Assembly: GCA_025936015.1 (NCBI GenBank)
Contig: JAICUE010000085.1
Span: forward strand, 1-8,737
DNA: 8,737 nt
From: Gemmatimonadaceae bacterium
GTDB taxonomy: Bacteria > Gemmatimonadota > Gemmatimonadetes > Gemmatimonadales > Gemmatimonadaceae
Direction of reading: 5' to 3'
Shown: positions 7,473-8,737 of the stretch, piece by piece
How positions within the stretch are numbered: the first letter of the stretch is position 1
Layout: every line of letters starts with the position of its first letter
The notes under the pieces: model-generated
Databases searched by the model: none
What the model was told of the DNA's origin: nothing
Seen by the model: the letters and a program-made list of their open reading frames with translations, nothing else
Made by a program: the position numbers and the translations under genes

Positions 7473-7813
7473 CGTGCAGCGGGCGCGAGAAAGTCCTCGC
7501 GCGCCGGGGTGAAGACGTCGATCAACGTCCCCGCCTCGAGCGCGAGAACGCTGTGCTCGACATCCTTCGCCGCGAGGAAGGAATCACCGGTGCGCAGCGT
7601 GCGCTTCTCGCCACCGACCGTCACCTCGAAGCGACCGGCCGCGACCCACGTCACCTGACGATGCGGATGGTGGTGCAACGGACCGAGTGCTTTGTCCTCG
7701 AAGTCCACGCGGACCATCATCAGGTCCGGGCCATGTCCGAGGATCTGGCGACGCATCCCCGGCCCCGTTTCCACCCATGGCGAGTCGGCGGTCATGATGA
7801 ACGCGCTGCTCAT
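7469..7813 (-). CDS. kdgF: KdgF-like cupin, unsaturated uronate ring-opening protein
   Basis: A single-domain cupin of 114 residues. KdgF proteins speed conversion of 4,5-unsaturated uronate monomers, the end product of pectin and alginate lyases, into the linear keto form. The metal site is readable: H47, H49 and Q53 in LHHHPHRQ (46-53), and H87 in DVEHSV (84-89), the same His-His-Gln-His set reported for characterised KdgF. The first cupin motif continues with VAAGRFEVTVGGE (57-69). The C-terminal FTPAREDFL (101-109) is also usual for the family. No signal peptide is present, so it is cytoplasmic. Its ATG at 7813 overlaps the SDR stop as ATGA, and its own stop overlaps the transporter start in the same way. 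A codon-7 ATG (7795) is a possible later start. Other small sugar cupins look similar, but the position between a DEH-reductase-like SDR and a uronate carrier favours KdgF. Confidence 0.85.
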   Translation of the reverse strand: MSSAFIMTADSPWVETGPGMRRQILGHGPDLMMVRVDFEDKALGPLHHHPHRQVTWVAAGRFEVTVGGEKRTLRTGDSFLAAKDVEHSVLALEAGTLIDVFTPAREDFLAPAAR

Positions 7814-8565
7814 ACGTAGTACAGCCCGCCGTTGATCTCGATCGACTCGCCGTTGATGTAGCTCGACGCATCCGATGCGAGGAAGACAATCGCCTTCGCG
7901 ACGTCGTCCGACGTTCCTTCGCGACCGATCGTCGTGCGCGCCGCGGTCGCCTTGCGCGCTTCGGGCTTGGTGAAGGTGTCGTGGAAGGTCGTGTCGATCA
8001 TTCCCGGCGAGACGCAGTTGACGCGGATCTTTCGCGGCGCGAGCTCCTTCGAGAGGCCGCGCGTCAGGGTGAGCACCGCCCCCTTCGCCGCCGCGTAGGC
8101 CGTCGATCCCGGTCCGCCGCCGTCGCGCGCGGCGAGCGACGAGAGGTTCACGATCGCGCCCCCGTCGGTCATGTGCGGAAGCGCGGCCTGCGTCACGAAC
8201 GCGACGCTCCGCAGGTTGAGGTGCATCACCTCGTCCCAGAACGCCATGTCCATCTCGCCTAACGCTTTCCTGGCGATGAGACCGCCGGCGTTGTTCACGA
8301 GGATGTCGATCCGGCCGAAGGCGGCGCTCGCTTCCTGGACGAGGCGGCGGATGTCCTCGATGCGCGTCACGTCCGCCTTCACCGCGACCGCGCGGCCGCC
8401 GGCCGCGCGGATCTCGTCGCATACCGCGCGCGCACGGTCACCGCTCGCGTTGAAGTTGACGACGACCGCCGCGCCGTTCTTCGCGAGCTGGAGCGAGGTC
8501 GCGCGCCCGATGTCGCGGGCGCCCCCGGTGACGAGAGCGACTTTTCCCTTCAGGTCCACTTGCAT
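7810..8565 (-). CDS. SDR-family oxidoreductase, probable DEH reductase (KDG-forming)
   Basis: A classical short-chain dehydrogenase of 251 residues, cytoplasmic. The cofactor motif TGGARDIG (13-20) and NNAGG (91-95) are present, as are N117, S143 (or S142), Y157 and K161 of the catalytic set, and the family's C-terminal INGG (244-247). The text NNAGGLIARKALGEMD (91-106), GGGPGSTAYAAAKG (149-162) and SPGMIDTTFHD (186-196) closely recalls the Sphingomonas alginate enzyme A1-R, which reduces 4-deoxy-L-erythro-5-hexoseulose uronate to 2-keto-3-deoxygluconate (comparison from memory). The neighbouring KdgF-like cupin fits that job. KduD or a FabG-like reductase are alternatives. Cofactor preference (NADH or NADPH) is unclear; N37/N39 follow beta-2 in VVVNFNASG, without the acidic residue usual for NAD. 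The ATG at 8565 has only a weak ribosome site (GGTAA) and lies 39 bases after the preceding stop. Confidence 0.85.
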   Translation of the reverse strand: MQVDLKGKVALVTGGARDIGRATSLQLAKNGAAVVVNFNASGDRARAVCDEIRAAGGRAVAVKADVTRIEDIRRLVQEASAAFGRIDILVNNAGGLIARKALGEMDMAFWDEVMHLNLRSVAFVTQAALPHMTDGGAIVNLSSLAARDGGGPGSTAYAAAKGAVLTLTRGLSKELAPRKIRVNCVSPGMIDTTFHDTFTKPEARKATAARTTIGREGTSDDVAKAIVFLASDASSYINGESIEINGGLYYV

Positions 8566-8604
8566 GTGTTTACCGTTGATGTTGTGCGTTCCGCCCCGCG
8601 ACGA
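8566..8604 (-). other. Short intergenic gap
   Basis: These 39 bases separate the upstream partial gene from the SDR gene. I see no hairpin followed by a T run, no convincing -10/-35 pair, and only a weak ribosome site, so transcription probably reads through. Confidence 0.5.
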
Positions 8605-8737
8605 TCAGCGCAGCCCAGCGATCCTGTAATTGCCGGTCCACTCGTACGTCGTGCCGCCCGCGGTCACCGAATGGTGGGTGGTCGCCGATGCCGGGCCATC
8701 GTTCACCATGACAGTCCACCGCAGTCCATTCGCGCCA
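8605..8737 (-). CDS. C-terminal fragment of an unidentified protein
   Basis: An open frame enters from the right edge and ends at the TGA at 8607-8605, giving 43 residues that finish TTYEWTGNYRIAGLR. Codon use, strand and closeness to the SDR gene (39 bases) support a real upstream member of the operon. The fragment alternates hydrophobic and polar residues with several aromatic and threonine positions, as in a beta-sandwich tail. By context it may end an exported polysaccharide lyase or other carbohydrate-active enzyme, but I do not recognise the family and make no functional call. Confidence 0.6.
   Translation of the reverse strand, partial: GANGLRWTVMVNDGPASATTHHSVTAGGTTYEWTGNYRIAGLR

Larger units (their letters stand above)
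97..8264. repeat. Dispersed octamer CGTTAGGC / GCCTAACG, eleven exact copies
   Basis: Plus-strand GCCTAACG occurs at 1710-1717, 2142-2149, 3671-3678, 3809-3816, 4939-4946, 5509-5516, 6225-6232 and 8257-8264. Plus-strand CGTTAGGC occurs at 97-104, 4486-4493 and 6797-6804. A one-base variant lies at 579-586. All copies are inside genes. The eight copies reading CGTTAGGC on the coding strand are all in the same phase, giving Leu-Gly with the rare codon TTA. The three opposite copies read as Leu-Thr (CTA ACG) once and Pro-Asn (CCT AAC) twice. A rough base-composition estimate predicts fewer than one copy. Confidence 0.8.

Noticed and set aside
6276..7658. Plus-strand open frame of 460 codons opposite the transporter and cupin
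   Set aside because: Arg, Asp and His rich low-complexity translation with no motif; it is the antisense of clear MFS and KdgF genes and reflects high-GC third positions.
7469..8422. Extended reading of the cupin as a 317-residue protein
   Set aside because: The upstream 203 residues are an out-of-frame translation of the SDR gene, Arg and Gly rich; the cupin domain begins at ATG 7813.
8566..8604. Possible internal promoter or terminator before the SDR gene
   Set aside because: No stable inverted repeat with a T run and no convincing -35/-10 pair in 39 bases.
1..8737. CRISPR array, tRNA, rRNA, insertion sequence or phage element
   Set aside because: No regularly spaced long repeats, no cloverleaf-like segments, no transposase or integrase motifs; nearly all bases are assigned to metabolic genes.

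Overview
The window looks like part of a chromosomal carbohydrate-use operon from a high-GC bacterium. All eight supported genes lie on the minus strand, so transcription runs from the right edge to the left. A repeated octamer (CGTTAGGC / GCCTAACG, eleven exact copies), together with the secreted GH2, DUF4861 and lyase proteins, makes me think of Gemmatimonadota or a related soil group. This is an inference from composition; no rRNA or other marker gene is present to settle it.

In order of transcription: (1) 8737-8605, the last 43 residues of an unidentified protein cut by the window edge; (2) 8565-7810, an SDR-family reductase resembling 4-deoxy-L-erythro-5-hexoseulose uronate (DEH) reductases; (3) 7813-7469, a small KdgF-like cupin; (4) 7472-6153, an MFS sugar-acid transporter of the ExuT/DgoT type; (5) 6123-4921, a secreted DUF4861 protein; (6) 4924-2423, a secreted GH2 glycosidase with an NxKG motif like that of beta-glucuronidases; (7) 2432-1380, mannonate dehydratase UxuA; (8) 1383-1, a probable lipoprotein with an alginate-lyase domain (PF05426), cut by the left edge.

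The genes fit one pathway for a uronic-acid polysaccharide. The exported lyase and GH2, perhaps with DUF4861, would shorten the polymer outside the cytoplasm. The MFS carrier would import the monomers. KdgF would linearise unsaturated uronate to DEH and the SDR would reduce DEH to 2-keto-3-deoxygluconate (KDG). UxuA would make KDG from D-mannonate, the route used by intact glucuronate. Two branches therefore meet at KDG. Whether the polymer is alginate, a glucuronan or a mixed glucuronate polymer cannot be decided from sequence alone.

No gene-free stretch exceeds 39 bases. Five junctions overlap (four of them by the four-base ATGA or GTGA arrangement), so a single polycistronic message with translational coupling is likely. 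The promoter must lie beyond the right edge. I saw no tRNA, rRNA, CRISPR array, insertion sequence, riboswitch or convincing terminator.
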